From Anaerostipes caccae L1-92 (lineage in GTDB: Bacteria > Bacillota > Clostridia > Lachnospirales > Lachnospiraceae): a stretch of 64,000 bases of DNA. Positions 50,783-60,317 of the stretch are shown piece after piece. The notes below the pieces were generated by a model. That model saw nothing but the letters and a program-made list of their open reading frames with translations, had not been told where the DNA came from and made no database searches. The DNA lies in the NCBI RefSeq assembly GCF_014467075.1, contig NZ_AP023027.1, positions 2,731,501 through 2,795,500 of the forward strand, written 5' to 3'. The translations under genes and the position numbers were made by a program. The first letter of the stretch is position 1. Each line of letters starts with the position of its first letter.

Positions 50783-53167
50783 CTACTCCTTCAGGAAAAA
50801 TAAAGAATCTTCTCTCTTATCCTTTGCAAACAGATGATAGTACTGGACCATCCAGTACTGTTTTAAATCCTCCGGCAGATCATCCAGATTGTCAATATTA
50901 AAAAGATTATACTTTTTATCCATATAAACACTTCCTGTCACGACAGGATACTTTGTGTATAAATCTTGAAGAAAACATTCATACGGAGTCATTTTGCCTC
51001 CGATTACCTTCAGTAACTTTGCCGACAAATAATTCGGGCTGATTGCTTTTATCTCTTCTTCTTTGATATCATAATTTGCCCATATAATAAAAGGCACCTG
51101 ATGTTTTTTCTGTTCATTTTCAAGGGCGGAACCATTCTCTTTATCCATCACCTTATTGTAAAATTCCTGTGGCAGCTTTGGCTGATGATCACCAAACATT
51201 ACAATGACGGTCGGCTCTTTCACCTTTTTAAAGTAAGAAATTAAATTCTTAAAGGCATCATCTGTTTTTTTGATCAGGCTCAAGTACCTGTTTGCCGACG
51301 GATTACTGCTTGTATCCGTAATCTTTATTTCCTGATTAAAATTTGAATAATCTTTCTCATAGCCGCCATGATTTTGAATTGTCACATTAAACATAAAAAA
51401 CGGAGCGCTGCTTTTTTGCTTAGCTTTTTCATACTCGGACGTAATCTTGTTAAAGTCTTCCTGATCTGTAATAAAGCTGCGGCAGACTTCCGGATTCTGA
51501 AAATCTCCTATTGATAAGTAATCCTTGAATCCAAGAAGGGGATATACCTTTTCTCTATTATAACCATTTGACAAATAGGGATGCAAAACCATATTCCCCT
51601 GATATCCCTGCCCTTCCATCGTTGTCGCAAGACTTCCCATAGTATCTTTCACCTGATATTGATACGCAACAGATCCTCCAGGTAAAAAAGCCATGGAACT
51701 GCCTGTCAGGAATTCAAATTCGGAATTTGCCGTCTGCCCTCCATAACTGGACATATACATTGTACCTTTTACTGAATTCTCTTTTAATCCTCTGATAAAC
51801 GGCATAAAATCCTTATTGGTCTTTATATCTCCCAGTACAGACAGATCTGAAAATGCTTCATTCATTATGGTGATTACATTAGGCTTTTTACCAGCTGCTT
51901 TTTGGTTATGTTTCTCTGCCTTTTCAACGTAAGGTTTCATGATCTCATCTACTTTTTCTGCAGAATAGCCTTCCGGCTTTTCGGTGATCAGAAACTTAAC
52001 ACTGGATGTGAATACATTCATATACCCATATTTATTACAGCTCACAGTAGGATTCCAAACCTTTATATGAATACCCAGCCTGCTTAAGCGGGCCGTACTT
52101 CCAAAAACGGAAACACATACTGCAAGGAGTACTCCAAACACCGCTGCAGGGACAAAGCGCTTCTTCCCCCGTATACCTTTCCCGCACTGCAGCCTGACTG
52201 CCAGAATCACAAAAGCAAGGATCAGTACTCCGTTCCATAACACTGCCGTGTTGACGTCATATTCATACTGGGTAGCCACATTCGCCGCCGTTCCAATCGT
52301 GGCAAAATCCACCGGCATCAAAGATGTACCTCTAAAGCTAGTAACATAATAATTTGCAATACCCAGACCCGATGTACAAAGTATCGATAATATGGAAGCC
52401 CATCGTGTGCGGTTCGTGATCAAATAGAAGAATGCCAGCACCGCAGCATAAATCAAAAGATTCAACAGCCCATATTTTATACCTATATATTTAAGAGAAA
52501 CCGATGTAAATCTCTCCATCAGAACATAACAAAAAACTGGTGTTATGAGAAACATTCCCCGGCTGAGCCACAGATTCCATTTTTCATTAAGCCTGTTTGG
52601 AATAAATATCAGGATAAAGAGAGCAAGGACTGATGCCAGCAGCATAACATATTTCTTCACATTAAAGCCGTTATAGTAAATTGTTATATTTTTGCTCTTT
52701 AAGGTAATTCCCTGACTTTCACTGCCCTCCAGTACTCTCAAATGAAGTGTATAATCATTTCCCTTCTGCAGCTGTTTTTTTATTGTTATAACGGTACCAC
52801 GGATTCCCTTGTGAAATTTCGCTTCTGCAAGACGGCTCATCGGCACATCTTCCTGCCACATAACCTTTTTGCCCTGATCTGTGATCCAAAAGCGCATCGT
52901 TCCCTCTGCGGCACTTCCCCTGGGATTGATGATACTCATCTCCAGACGCTGTAAATCGGCATAATCGGCCTTAAAATCTACAGACTTCTCCCATCCTTTA
53001 TGAATACTTTCATTTTTCTCATGTTGAACTTTTAAGGCATTGAACATTTCTCCCTTAAAAGCATTGGACTGTGTCAATGCAAAGATAAAATAAACCGTTA
53101 ACAACACAGCACACAAAACACGTCCATATTTATCCATTTGTAATTTTTTGTATTTTCTTTTCATCAT
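50783..53167 (-). CDS. LTA synthase family phosphoglycerol transferase (sulfatase fold)
   Basis: The 794-residue membrane enzyme has an N-terminal anchor, an extracellular beta-rich segment (about 40-170), a block of membrane helices (about 170-400) and a large extracellular alkaline-phosphatase/sulfatase-type domain (about 425-720): NVITIMNEAFSDLS, nucleophile Thr in GGQTANSEFEFL, FNVTIQNHGGY and FGDHQPKLP metal ligands. It would transfer glycerol phosphate from phosphatidylglycerol onto a surface polymer. The tail DDLPEDLKQYW is cytoplasmic-like. The N-terminal extra domain makes it longer than LtaS. Confidence 0.85.
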   Translation of the reverse strand: MMKRKYKKLQMDKYGRVLCAVLLTVYFIFALTQSNAFKGEMFNALKVQHEKNESIHKGWEKSVDFKADYADLQRLEMSIINPRGSAAEGTMRFWITDQGKKVMWQEDVPMSRLAEAKFHKGIRGTVITIKKQLQKGNDYTLHLRVLEGSESQGITLKSKNITIYYNGFNVKKYVMLLASVLALFILIFIPNRLNEKWNLWLSRGMFLITPVFCYVLMERFTSVSLKYIGIKYGLLNLLIYAAVLAFFYLITNRTRWASILSILCTSGLGIANYYVTSFRGTSLMPVDFATIGTAANVATQYEYDVNTAVLWNGVLILAFVILAVRLQCGKGIRGKKRFVPAAVFGVLLAVCVSVFGSTARLSRLGIHIKVWNPTVSCNKYGYMNVFTSSVKFLITEKPEGYSAEKVDEIMKPYVEKAEKHNQKAAGKKPNVITIMNEAFSDLSVLGDIKTNKDFMPFIRGLKENSVKGTMYMSSYGGQTANSEFEFLTGSSMAFLPGGSVAYQYQVKDTMGSLATTMEGQGYQGNMVLHPYLSNGYNREKVYPLLGFKDYLSIGDFQNPEVCRSFITDQEDFNKITSEYEKAKQKSSAPFFMFNVTIQNHGGYEKDYSNFNQEIKITDTSSNPSANRYLSLIKKTDDAFKNLISYFKKVKEPTVIVMFGDHQPKLPQEFYNKVMDKENGSALENEQKKHQVPFIIWANYDIKEEEIKAISPNYLSAKLLKVIGGKMTPYECFLQDLYTKYPVVTGSVYMDKKYNLFNIDNLDDLPEDLKQYWMVQYYHLFAKDKREDSLFFLKE

Positions 53168-53176
53168 AGAAGTCCT

Positions 53177-55315
53177 TTAATTTTTGAATACACGTTCTAC
53201 GATGCGCTCTGCTGCATGTCCGTCATCGAATGAGCAAAACCTCTCATAGAACTGATCATATTTGTCTCTGTATTGTTCTTCTATCTTGTCAATGTTTTTT
53301 ACTGCATCCACAATTTCTTCATTTGTAAAAAGCAGAGGCCCAGGAACATCATCTTCTATACTGATATAAAATCCGCGCAGAACATCTCTGTACTTTTCCA
53401 GATCATAAGTAAAGAATAAAATTGGCCTCCTGAGATTTGCATAATCGAAAAATACAGAAGAATAGTCTGTAATACAGATATCCGAAATCAAATACAAATC
53501 CGCAATGTCACTGTATTTGCTCACATTTACAACAAAATCCTCCATCCCTGTCACATCAATGGAATCTGCGATAAAGTAATGTGTGCGGAGCAATACCATA
53601 TATTCCTGGCCAAGTTCTTCTCTCAAATACTTGAGATCTAATTTTAACTGAAACTTATATTCTCCCTGGTCATAAAATTCATCGTCTCTCCATGTGGGTG
53701 CATAGAGTATCACCTTCTTCTCCTTTGGTATGCCAAGTTTGGCTTTGACGGAAGCTGCCAACTCATCCCGGTTGGGCGCATATAAGATGTCATTTCTCGG
53801 ATATCCCGTCTCCAGGATTTTATCCTTGTCATATAAAAAACAACTCTGAAAAACTTCCGTAGAAAAAGGATTATCAGAAATCAAATAATCCCAATTCCTG
53901 GACTGGGAATACACGATCATTTTATACTTTGGTGTTGCCGAAAAAACATCGTCCATATCAAAAACCAGTTTTTTCAGAGGAGTTCCATGCCAGGTTTCTA
54001 AAAAGACCTGCTCTTTTCGCTTATCAAACCACTTCGGCTGACGCATGTTATTCACCCAATATTTTGACCTCGTGATGTAATAATAGTACCTGAAACTGAA
54101 ACGTTTGATTCTGACCGGATTCCCCGGAATCTCAATAGAATTATCATTTACAATCCAGATGAATTTATATTGATCTCCATAATGTTTCAGCAGGTATTCA
54201 TAAATGTATTTACAGCTGTCCGAATAATTTTTTCCCAAAAAGCTTTCAAACACAATCCAGTTGTCCTTCTGTGAAAATTTTTGAAAAAACATATGGGTTA
54301 TTGTCTGCATACGATAAGAACGGTCCTGGAGGACACGGATCAACTTCCGTTTTTTCCAGATCGAATGCGCCTTTCTTTTCCATTTAGAAATCTCATCCGC
54401 TTTGCCGGCTCTGGCCAGCAAGCGCCCACTTTTTGACATGCCATTTATTGTCTCTTCTGAAATAGTTTTTATATATAAATGTAAATTTAAAAAAATGCTT
54501 TTCTGCCAGGTTTCTGCCCTGTCCTGCCGGATGTTCTGAATTTTCTCAGATAAATACTCAAACAATTTTTTATCCACAGAGTCTTTCACATCTGCTGAAA
54601 CATCCTCCTGCATTTTCAGCAGAGATTGTCCTAATTGTTCCCAATAATCTTTCCTGTCTCCATAAGATAATGACGGAAATTGTATTTCATCGTTGTGTCT
54701 TCTTTTTATATAGACAGCATCTTCACAGTACACAATATTCTGACTGCTGTTCACTATCCTTGATAAATACGGTACATCGCTAAAAATCTGTAGATTCTCA
54801 TCGAAGAGAATGCCTTTTTTTACAAGCATATTGCAGACCGTAATCAAAGGGAATTCCGGTCTTTGTAGGATCAAGTCTTTTTTCCAGTCTCCGGTATACT
54901 CCTGAACCTCATATTCCGCTTCTTCTGTGATGAAAAAATTATGATAATTCAGCCATGTGTATTTTGTTTTTCCATATACGGCATCCGCCTTCTCATCACA
55001 CATTTTTTTCATGAGCGATTCTAAAGTATCATCTTGTATATAGTCATCACTGTCCAGAAAATAAATATAATCCCCTTTTGAATTCTGGATTCCAAGATTT
55101 CTCGCCGCTGCTGCTCCCGATTTCTTTTCATTGGATACTACTTTTATCTCCATTTTATCACGGAATTTTGCAACCGTCTGGTCAATCTCTTCTTCCACAC
55201 GATCTTTTACCAAAATCACTTCAAATTCTCTTATCGTCTGTTTAGACAGGCTCTCAAGACAATCTTCTAAATAATGAATTCCTTTATGAAAAGGAACAAC
55301 AACGCTAACTCTCAT
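53177..55315 (-). CDS. Bifunctional family 2 glycosyltransferase / CDP-glycerol glycerophosphotransferase
   Basis: The 712-residue protein fuses a GT-A domain (about 1-240: VSVVVPFHKGIHYLEDCLES, FLDSDDYIQ, DAVYGKTKYTW) with a TagF-like domain (about 350-712: FLETWHGTPLKKLVFD, TGYPRNDILYAPN, VILYAPTWRDDEFYD, ITDYSSVFFDYANLRRPILFF). One chain could add a sugar and glycerol phosphate alternately. The start at 55315 has AAGGAG eight bases upstream and avoids overlap with the preceding gene; a longer frame begins at 55396. Confidence 0.87.
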   Translation of the reverse strand: MRVSVVVPFHKGIHYLEDCLESLSKQTIREFEVILVKDRVEEEIDQTVAKFRDKMEIKVVSNEKKSGAAAARNLGIQNSKGDYIYFLDSDDYIQDDTLESLMKKMCDEKADAVYGKTKYTWLNYHNFFITEEAEYEVQEYTGDWKKDLILQRPEFPLITVCNMLVKKGILFDENLQIFSDVPYLSRIVNSSQNIVYCEDAVYIKRRHNDEIQFPSLSYGDRKDYWEQLGQSLLKMQEDVSADVKDSVDKKLFEYLSEKIQNIRQDRAETWQKSIFLNLHLYIKTISEETINGMSKSGRLLARAGKADEISKWKRKAHSIWKKRKLIRVLQDRSYRMQTITHMFFQKFSQKDNWIVFESFLGKNYSDSCKYIYEYLLKHYGDQYKFIWIVNDNSIEIPGNPVRIKRFSFRYYYYITRSKYWVNNMRQPKWFDKRKEQVFLETWHGTPLKKLVFDMDDVFSATPKYKMIVYSQSRNWDYLISDNPFSTEVFQSCFLYDKDKILETGYPRNDILYAPNRDELAASVKAKLGIPKEKKVILYAPTWRDDEFYDQGEYKFQLKLDLKYLREELGQEYMVLLRTHYFIADSIDVTGMEDFVVNVSKYSDIADLYLISDICITDYSSVFFDYANLRRPILFFTYDLEKYRDVLRGFYISIEDDVPGPLLFTNEEIVDAVKNIDKIEEQYRDKYDQFYERFCSFDDGHAAERIVERVFKN

Positions 55316-55343
55316 TGTATATTCTCCTTGTTCTTTCCTTCTT

Positions 55344-57800
55344 TTATCCCAAAACAGCCTTTTCAAACTCTTGAAATACTTCTGAATTGTACTCATCTGC
55401 TGAGAAATTATATTCCGGAACCTTGCCTTTCATAAAAGCTTCCATTCCTTCATATATTTCATCTTCACTGTTTCCGATCAAATACTGGCCTCCCTCTGTA
55501 ATACTGTCAGATACAGAGGAAAACTCAGAGATGATCAGAGGAAGTCCCAGAGCTCTCGCCTCATATAAAACTAACGGCTGTCCTTCATAAAGAGAGGGCA
55601 GGATAAAGCATTGGCACCTTTTCATATAAGAAAACGGATATTCCATCTGCCCGGTCAAAACAACCTTATCTCTTATCTGAAGTTCGTTAATTTCCTGCAT
55701 CATTTCCTCTCTCAAAGGTCCGTCCCCGAGAATATGAAGCATTACATTTCCGTATTGCTCCTGCAGTCTTGCAAAACCGCGAAGCAGGTTCAATTGATTT
55801 TTTTCTGTGGACATTCTTCCCATTGTCACAAAATTTATATATTTTTCATCAGGCCATTCTCGTGTCTGCCCATAGAGGTCTGTTCCCGATATGGAATTCT
55901 GCTTTAGATCATTTTCTAAGCGGCCAATATCCAATGCATTTCTTGCATAGGTAAACTTGTGAAACGTCCCGCTAGTCGCAAAACTTTTCATATTCTGTTT
56001 CATCACATATTTCCCACAGCTTACGATCTTATCATAATACTTATATAAGTAGAATATGGTATTCAGGTTTTTTTCATGCGGCTTAACGCCATGGATTACT
56101 TTTTTTGCATCCAGCGCCAGATCATTGTGCTGCCAAATAATCTTTTTACCGTTTCCGGCCTGAAGAAGCAGATAAGAAGATACAGGAGAGTATCCTCCGA
56201 ATTCCACAATTACATCAAACTGACTGCCGCCAAAAGTACGCCGAAAATCCCATTTAAAAAATTCAACAGGAACTTTCTCCCACTGTTCATCATTATATAC
56301 CCCATTTTTTAATATTTTTTTCCTGGCGACCAGCTCTTTCCATGTGCCGGACGCCTCAGGGATATAGACAATACACCTGGCGTTTTTATTTAAGGAAAGC
56401 AGCTTTTCCATGTCCCCCGGTATAATCCCGGGATATTCTACGCCTATGGTAACATCATATTTATCATAGTCGATTATATTTAAAAGGCTCATAAAGGATC
56501 TGGTAATTCCATTCTCAGACAGTCCGCCCCTGTACAAAAGCAGCTTCGGTTTTTCTGTCACCCTTTGCTGACAGACAGACTGATCTTTTCCAAACCACAC
56601 TGCATCAATAATTCTGTCACAAACATGCCCATCCTCATGTTCTAACACCCAGCGGACATTTTTTTCATACAACGTGCTGTATTCACACTGTACATCTTCT
56701 ATATTCGTGATCCACTGAGGCACATCCTTCAAAGACTTTGAAGCAGGTCCCGGCAGTTCCTCAAGCGGCAGATAAAATCCTCTGGTATCTTCATACTCTT
56801 CTAAATCAGGAATATAAAACAAAACCGGTCTGCCTGTGGCCAGGAAATCAAAAAAAATGCTGGAGTAATCCGTAACAAGAATATCAGTTACAGACAGTAA
56901 TTCGTTTGTATCGACTGAAGACGGAACAAATTTCCCTTTTATGTCCGACCGCTCCTCAATCTGATGGTAAACCTGCTGATGCGGCTTTACAAGGATCTGG
57001 TACTCATCAGAACAAAGCTTCTTCTCCATCTCCTCAATAAAGTGGAGATATTTATCAGCCTCTTTTCTTGGTTTTGAAAAATCATCTCCTCTCCATGTAG
57101 GAGCATAAAGTATGATCTTCTTTTTCCGGCTGCCAAGGAGACCCAGACTGTCTAAATGCTCATAAATACTTTCTCTATTATCACTCCAAAACACATCATT
57201 TCTGGCATGGCCGGTCTCTATCACCTTACCGTTCCAGAGTCCCTCCAGCTTATAGCTTTTCCAGTACATGTCAGACTGAAATTTATTGGCGGACAGCAAA
57301 AAATCCGCCGCGAGAAAATTCCGAATAGTATTGGCAGAGGTGAAATTACCGCCGGGCATGTCATAACCCATCTTTTTAAGTGGAATCCCATGCCATGTAT
57401 TGATATATACCTGTTCTTCTCTCTTAATAAAATAACCCGGGAATGTACTGTTATTGATCAGGTATTTTGCTTCCGCTAAATATTTTAAATATTCCTTAGA
57501 GTGACGTTCTACGAATATAACAGAAGGATCATTCTTATACTTATAAATCAGGTCTTTGTGGGCTTTCATACTGTCAAGTACCCATATATGCCGATAACCT
57601 TTAAATTCAACCCTTCTTTTCAATGCATCAAAAATTGCCTTTGGACTGCACAAAATCCCTCTTCCGGCAAATGCCTCATAAAGGATCCATTGTTCCTGTA
57701 CAGCATGCTCTCTGTAACATCTTGCGTAGTACGCCCGGTCATTTATTTTTTCAATTTTAGATACTGCTGGCTTTACTCTGCCTATAAATTTATTCAGCAT
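55344..57800 (-). CDS. Bifunctional CDP-glycerol glycerophosphotransferase / family 4 glycosyltransferase
   Basis: The 818-residue protein reverses the order of its neighbour: a TagF-like domain first (about 30-410: INTWHGIPLKKMGYD, TGHARNDVFW, ILYAPTWRGDDF, VTDYSSIFFDFLATGRPVLFY) and a GT4 retaining glycosyltransferase at the C-terminus (about 420-818: GRMSTEKNQLNLLRGF, ILGDGPLRE, LPSLYEGQPLVLYEARALG). It overlaps nothing now that the downstream start is set to 55315 and abuts the 57804 gene by 3 bases. Confidence 0.87.
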   Translation of the reverse strand: MLNKFIGRVKPAVSKIEKINDRAYYARCYREHAVQEQWILYEAFAGRGILCSPKAIFDALKRRVEFKGYRHIWVLDSMKAHKDLIYKYKNDPSVIFVERHSKEYLKYLAEAKYLINNSTFPGYFIKREEQVYINTWHGIPLKKMGYDMPGGNFTSANTIRNFLAADFLLSANKFQSDMYWKSYKLEGLWNGKVIETGHARNDVFWSDNRESIYEHLDSLGLLGSRKKKIILYAPTWRGDDFSKPRKEADKYLHFIEEMEKKLCSDEYQILVKPHQQVYHQIEERSDIKGKFVPSSVDTNELLSVTDILVTDYSSIFFDFLATGRPVLFYIPDLEEYEDTRGFYLPLEELPGPASKSLKDVPQWITNIEDVQCEYSTLYEKNVRWVLEHEDGHVCDRIIDAVWFGKDQSVCQQRVTEKPKLLLYRGGLSENGITRSFMSLLNIIDYDKYDVTIGVEYPGIIPGDMEKLLSLNKNARCIVYIPEASGTWKELVARKKILKNGVYNDEQWEKVPVEFFKWDFRRTFGGSQFDVIVEFGGYSPVSSYLLLQAGNGKKIIWQHNDLALDAKKVIHGVKPHEKNLNTIFYLYKYYDKIVSCGKYVMKQNMKSFATSGTFHKFTYARNALDIGRLENDLKQNSISGTDLYGQTREWPDEKYINFVTMGRMSTEKNQLNLLRGFARLQEQYGNVMLHILGDGPLREEMMQEINELQIRDKVVLTGQMEYPFSYMKRCQCFILPSLYEGQPLVLYEARALGLPLIISEFSSVSDSITEGGQYLIGNSEDEIYEGMEAFMKGKVPEYNFSADEYNSEVFQEFEKAVLG

Positions 57801-57803
57801 ATG

Positions 57804-58970
57804 CTACTCCAATCCCAAGGTTTTCAATACCTGCCTTGAAGCAGTTCCTGTCTCAAACTGGTGATATTTTTCTGCAAAAACACGGTATTTTCCCGTCCAC
57901 TCTTCGGAAGAATAACCTTTGATATCCTTAATCAGCTGTTCTGTGTCCCTGGAAACGGGTCCCGGCACTTCTTCCAAAAAATCAAAATAAAAACCTCGTA
58001 AATTTTCTCTGTAATTATCAAGATCATAGGCAAAAAACAGCATTGGCCTTTTCAGCAGACTGTAATCAAACATCACCGAAGAATAATCTGTGATGAGAAG
58101 ATCCGAAGCCAGATATAAAAATGCAATATCTTTCGTCTCATCAAATGTATAGACAAAATCCGAATAAGGACTCCAATCAATCTCCGCTGACACAAGATAA
58201 TGATATTTTACGATCATCACATACTCGTCTTTTAAAGCCTCTCGCATACAGGCAAAGTCCATATTGGTAGCAAATACAAAATCTCCGTCTCCTCTGAACT
58301 CATTGTCCCGCCACGTAGGCGCATACAAAATAATTTTCCGGTCCAGCGGAAGCCCTAATTTTTCTTTCAGCTTTCTTGTCTTTTCTTCATTCCATTCCCT
58401 GAGCAGAATATCGTTGCGGGGATATCCGATTTCTAAAATATCTTTATTATCATAGGAAAAACAGCTGCGAAAAACATCAGAAGCAAAACGATTCTGTGAA
58501 ATCAGAAAATCCCAGTCTTTCGTCGTCTTTAGAAATTGTCTGTGATAATCTTCGATATCACTGCTTCCATTGAGATCTAACTTCTCCATATCCAAAGCCA
58601 GTTTTTTAAGAGGAGTTCCATGCCATGTCTGGAGAAAGACCACATTCCTTTTTTTTATATAATAAAGAGGCTGACGACTGTCAAAAATCCAGACCCCAGC
58701 TCTCATTAAATACCAAAAGTATTTTAAATAATTATTCCGCACTTTCCTGCATTCCCCCGGAACTTCAGTGCTCACATCCAGCAGAAACCAGACACATTCA
58801 TACTTCTTATCTAATCCTGACCGCACGGCTTCTTCATAGATAAAGCGTGGGTTTCCCGTATAATTTTTCCCATTGCTGGCCTGAAAAATTATGATATTTC
58901 TGGATACCGGAATGAATCTGGTCATCATCCTATACAGTTGTATCAAAATACTTTTTATAAATTCTTTCAC
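57804..58970 (-). CDS. CDP-glycerol glycerophosphotransferase family protein
   Basis: The 388-residue single-domain TagF-like protein has FLQTWHGTPLKKLALD, IGYPRNDILLREW, IILYAPTWRDNEFRGDG and ITDYSSVMFDYSLLKRPMLFFAYD (in parts ITDYSSVMFDY, RPMLFFAYD). Its C-terminal half is close to that of the bifunctional protein at 53177, suggesting duplication within the operon. The N-terminal amphipathic segment would dock it on the membrane. Confidence 0.87.
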   Translation of the reverse strand: MKEFIKSILIQLYRMMTRFIPVSRNIIIFQASNGKNYTGNPRFIYEEAVRSGLDKKYECVWFLLDVSTEVPGECRKVRNNYLKYFWYLMRAGVWIFDSRQPLYYIKKRNVVFLQTWHGTPLKKLALDMEKLDLNGSSDIEDYHRQFLKTTKDWDFLISQNRFASDVFRSCFSYDNKDILEIGYPRNDILLREWNEEKTRKLKEKLGLPLDRKIILYAPTWRDNEFRGDGDFVFATNMDFACMREALKDEYVMIVKYHYLVSAEIDWSPYSDFVYTFDETKDIAFLYLASDLLITDYSSVMFDYSLLKRPMLFFAYDLDNYRENLRGFYFDFLEEVPGPVSRDTEQLIKDIKGYSSEEWTGKYRVFAEKYHQFETGTASRQVLKTLGLE

Positions 58971-58977
58971 AATTCAC

Positions 58978-59874
58978 CTATTTCATTTTTTCTGCAATTT
59001 CTTTCAGATAGTCTGCCACCTGATCTCTCAGATCAGGACGCTCCAGTGCAAAATCAATGGTAGCCTTGATAAATCCGAATTTATCCCCTACATCATACCG
59101 GATGCCCTCAAAGTCATAGGCATAGACAGCCTGTGTATCGATCAACCGGCAGATAGCGTCTGTGAGCTGGATCTCTCCTCCTGCCCCGGCTCCCTGGCTC
59201 TCTAAAAGATCGAAGATTTCCGGAGTCAGCACATAGCGGCCCAGCACTGCCATACGGCTGGGTGCCTCTTCCTGTTTCGGTTTTTCCACCATGTTGTCCA
59301 GTTTTACAGCTCTTCCATCAGCAGGTACATTTCGGTTCGGCGCAACAATGCCATATTTGCTCACCTGGTCTTCCGCAACCGTCTGTACTCCAACGACAGA
59401 GGCGTGATGTTTGTCGTAAGCATTGATCAGCTGCTGAAGTGCAGGCTGTCCGCCTTTGTTTATCACGACATCATCTCCCAAGAGTACCGCAAAAGGCTCA
59501 TTTCCGATAAAGGATTTCGCACAGAGAACCGCATGTCCCAGACCTTTAGGTTCCTTCTGGCGTACATAATAGATATTGGCAAGGTTGGCAATATCATTGA
59601 TCAGCTTCACCTGAGCTGTCTTGCCTGATTCACTCAGACGGGCCTCCAGTTCATAATCTTTATCAAAATGATTTTCCATACAATGCTTGTTGGAATTGGT
59701 AATGATCAATATTTCTTCAATTCCGCTGGCAACTGCCTCTTCTATAATATACTGAACTGTGGGCACATCCACAATTGGCAGCATTTCTTTCGGAATTGCT
59801 TTTGTGGCCGGCAAAAACCTTGTACCTAAACCTGCTGCCGGGATTACGGCTTTTCTTACCTTTTGTGTACTCAT
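58978..59874 (-). CDS. galU: UTP-glucose-1-phosphate uridylyltransferase
   Basis: The 298-residue enzyme makes UDP-glucose from UTP and glucose 1-phosphate. Motifs are VIPAAGLGTRFLPATKAIPKEM (split as AAGLGTRFLPATKAIPKEM), VDVPTVQYIIEEAV, KEPKGLGHAVLCAK, LGDDVV and GDKFGFIKATIDFAL. UDP-glucose may feed the glycosyltransferases of this operon and the initiating sugar transferase at 29371 needs the nucleotide sugar. It is placed 21 bases after tagD. Confidence 0.94.
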   Translation of the reverse strand: MSTQKVRKAVIPAAGLGTRFLPATKAIPKEMLPIVDVPTVQYIIEEAVASGIEEILIITNSNKHCMENHFDKDYELEARLSESGKTAQVKLINDIANLANIYYVRQKEPKGLGHAVLCAKSFIGNEPFAVLLGDDVVINKGGQPALQQLINAYDKHHASVVGVQTVAEDQVSKYGIVAPNRNVPADGRAVKLDNMVEKPKQEEAPSRMAVLGRYVLTPEIFDLLESQGAGAGGEIQLTDAICRLIDTQAVYAYDFEGIRYDVGDKFGFIKATIDFALERPDLRDQVADYLKEIAEKMK

Positions 59875-59895
59875 AAGGACCTCCTGTATAATTTC

Positions 59896-60306
59896 TTATT
59901 CTCCTTTTTGTTTCCCCATCAATCCTAAATCTTGTTTTATTTTAGTGGTAGAGATGCCCTCTGTTCTAGGAAGATAAACTACGTCACAATAATCTTTTAA
60001 GAAATCAAATTTGCCTTCCCAGTCATTCCCCATGACAAAAGTATCCACATGATACTCCTGAACATCCGAAACCTTCTGTTCCCAGTTGTTTTCAGGAATT
60101 ACTAAGTCGACATAGCGGATTGCTTCTAATAATTTTTTGCGTTCATCATAGCTGAAATAACATTTTTTCTGTTTTTCATCCCAGTTAAACTCATCGGTTG
60201 AGAGAACTACGATTAGATAATCTCCCAATTCCTTTGCTCTTCGTAATAAGTTAATATGTCCCGCATGCAGCAGATCATACGTCCCATAAGTGATAACTTT
60301 CTTCAT
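59896..60306 (-). CDS. tagD: Glycerol-3-phosphate cytidylyltransferase
   Basis: The 136-residue nucleotidyltransferase makes CDP-glycerol from CTP and glycerol 3-phosphate, the donor for the five glycerophosphotransferase proteins around it. It has TYGTYDLLHAGHINLLRR with the HxGH motif, NDWEGKFD and the closing RTEGISTTKIK. Length is normal. Its presence makes a glycerol-phosphate polymer likely. Confidence 0.95.
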   Translation of the reverse strand: MKKVITYGTYDLLHAGHINLLRRAKELGDYLIVVLSTDEFNWDEKQKKCYFSYDERKKLLEAIRYVDLVIPENNWEQKVSDVQEYHVDTFVMGNDWEGKFDFLKDYCDVVYLPRTEGISTTKIKQDLGLMGKQKGE

Positions 60307-60317
60307 GAAATTGCCTC

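Noticed and set aside
55316..55396. Longer start for the GT2/TagF fusion overlapping the upstream gene by 53 bases
   Set aside because: The ATG at 55315 has AAGGAG at good spacing and begins exactly at the GT2 domain.
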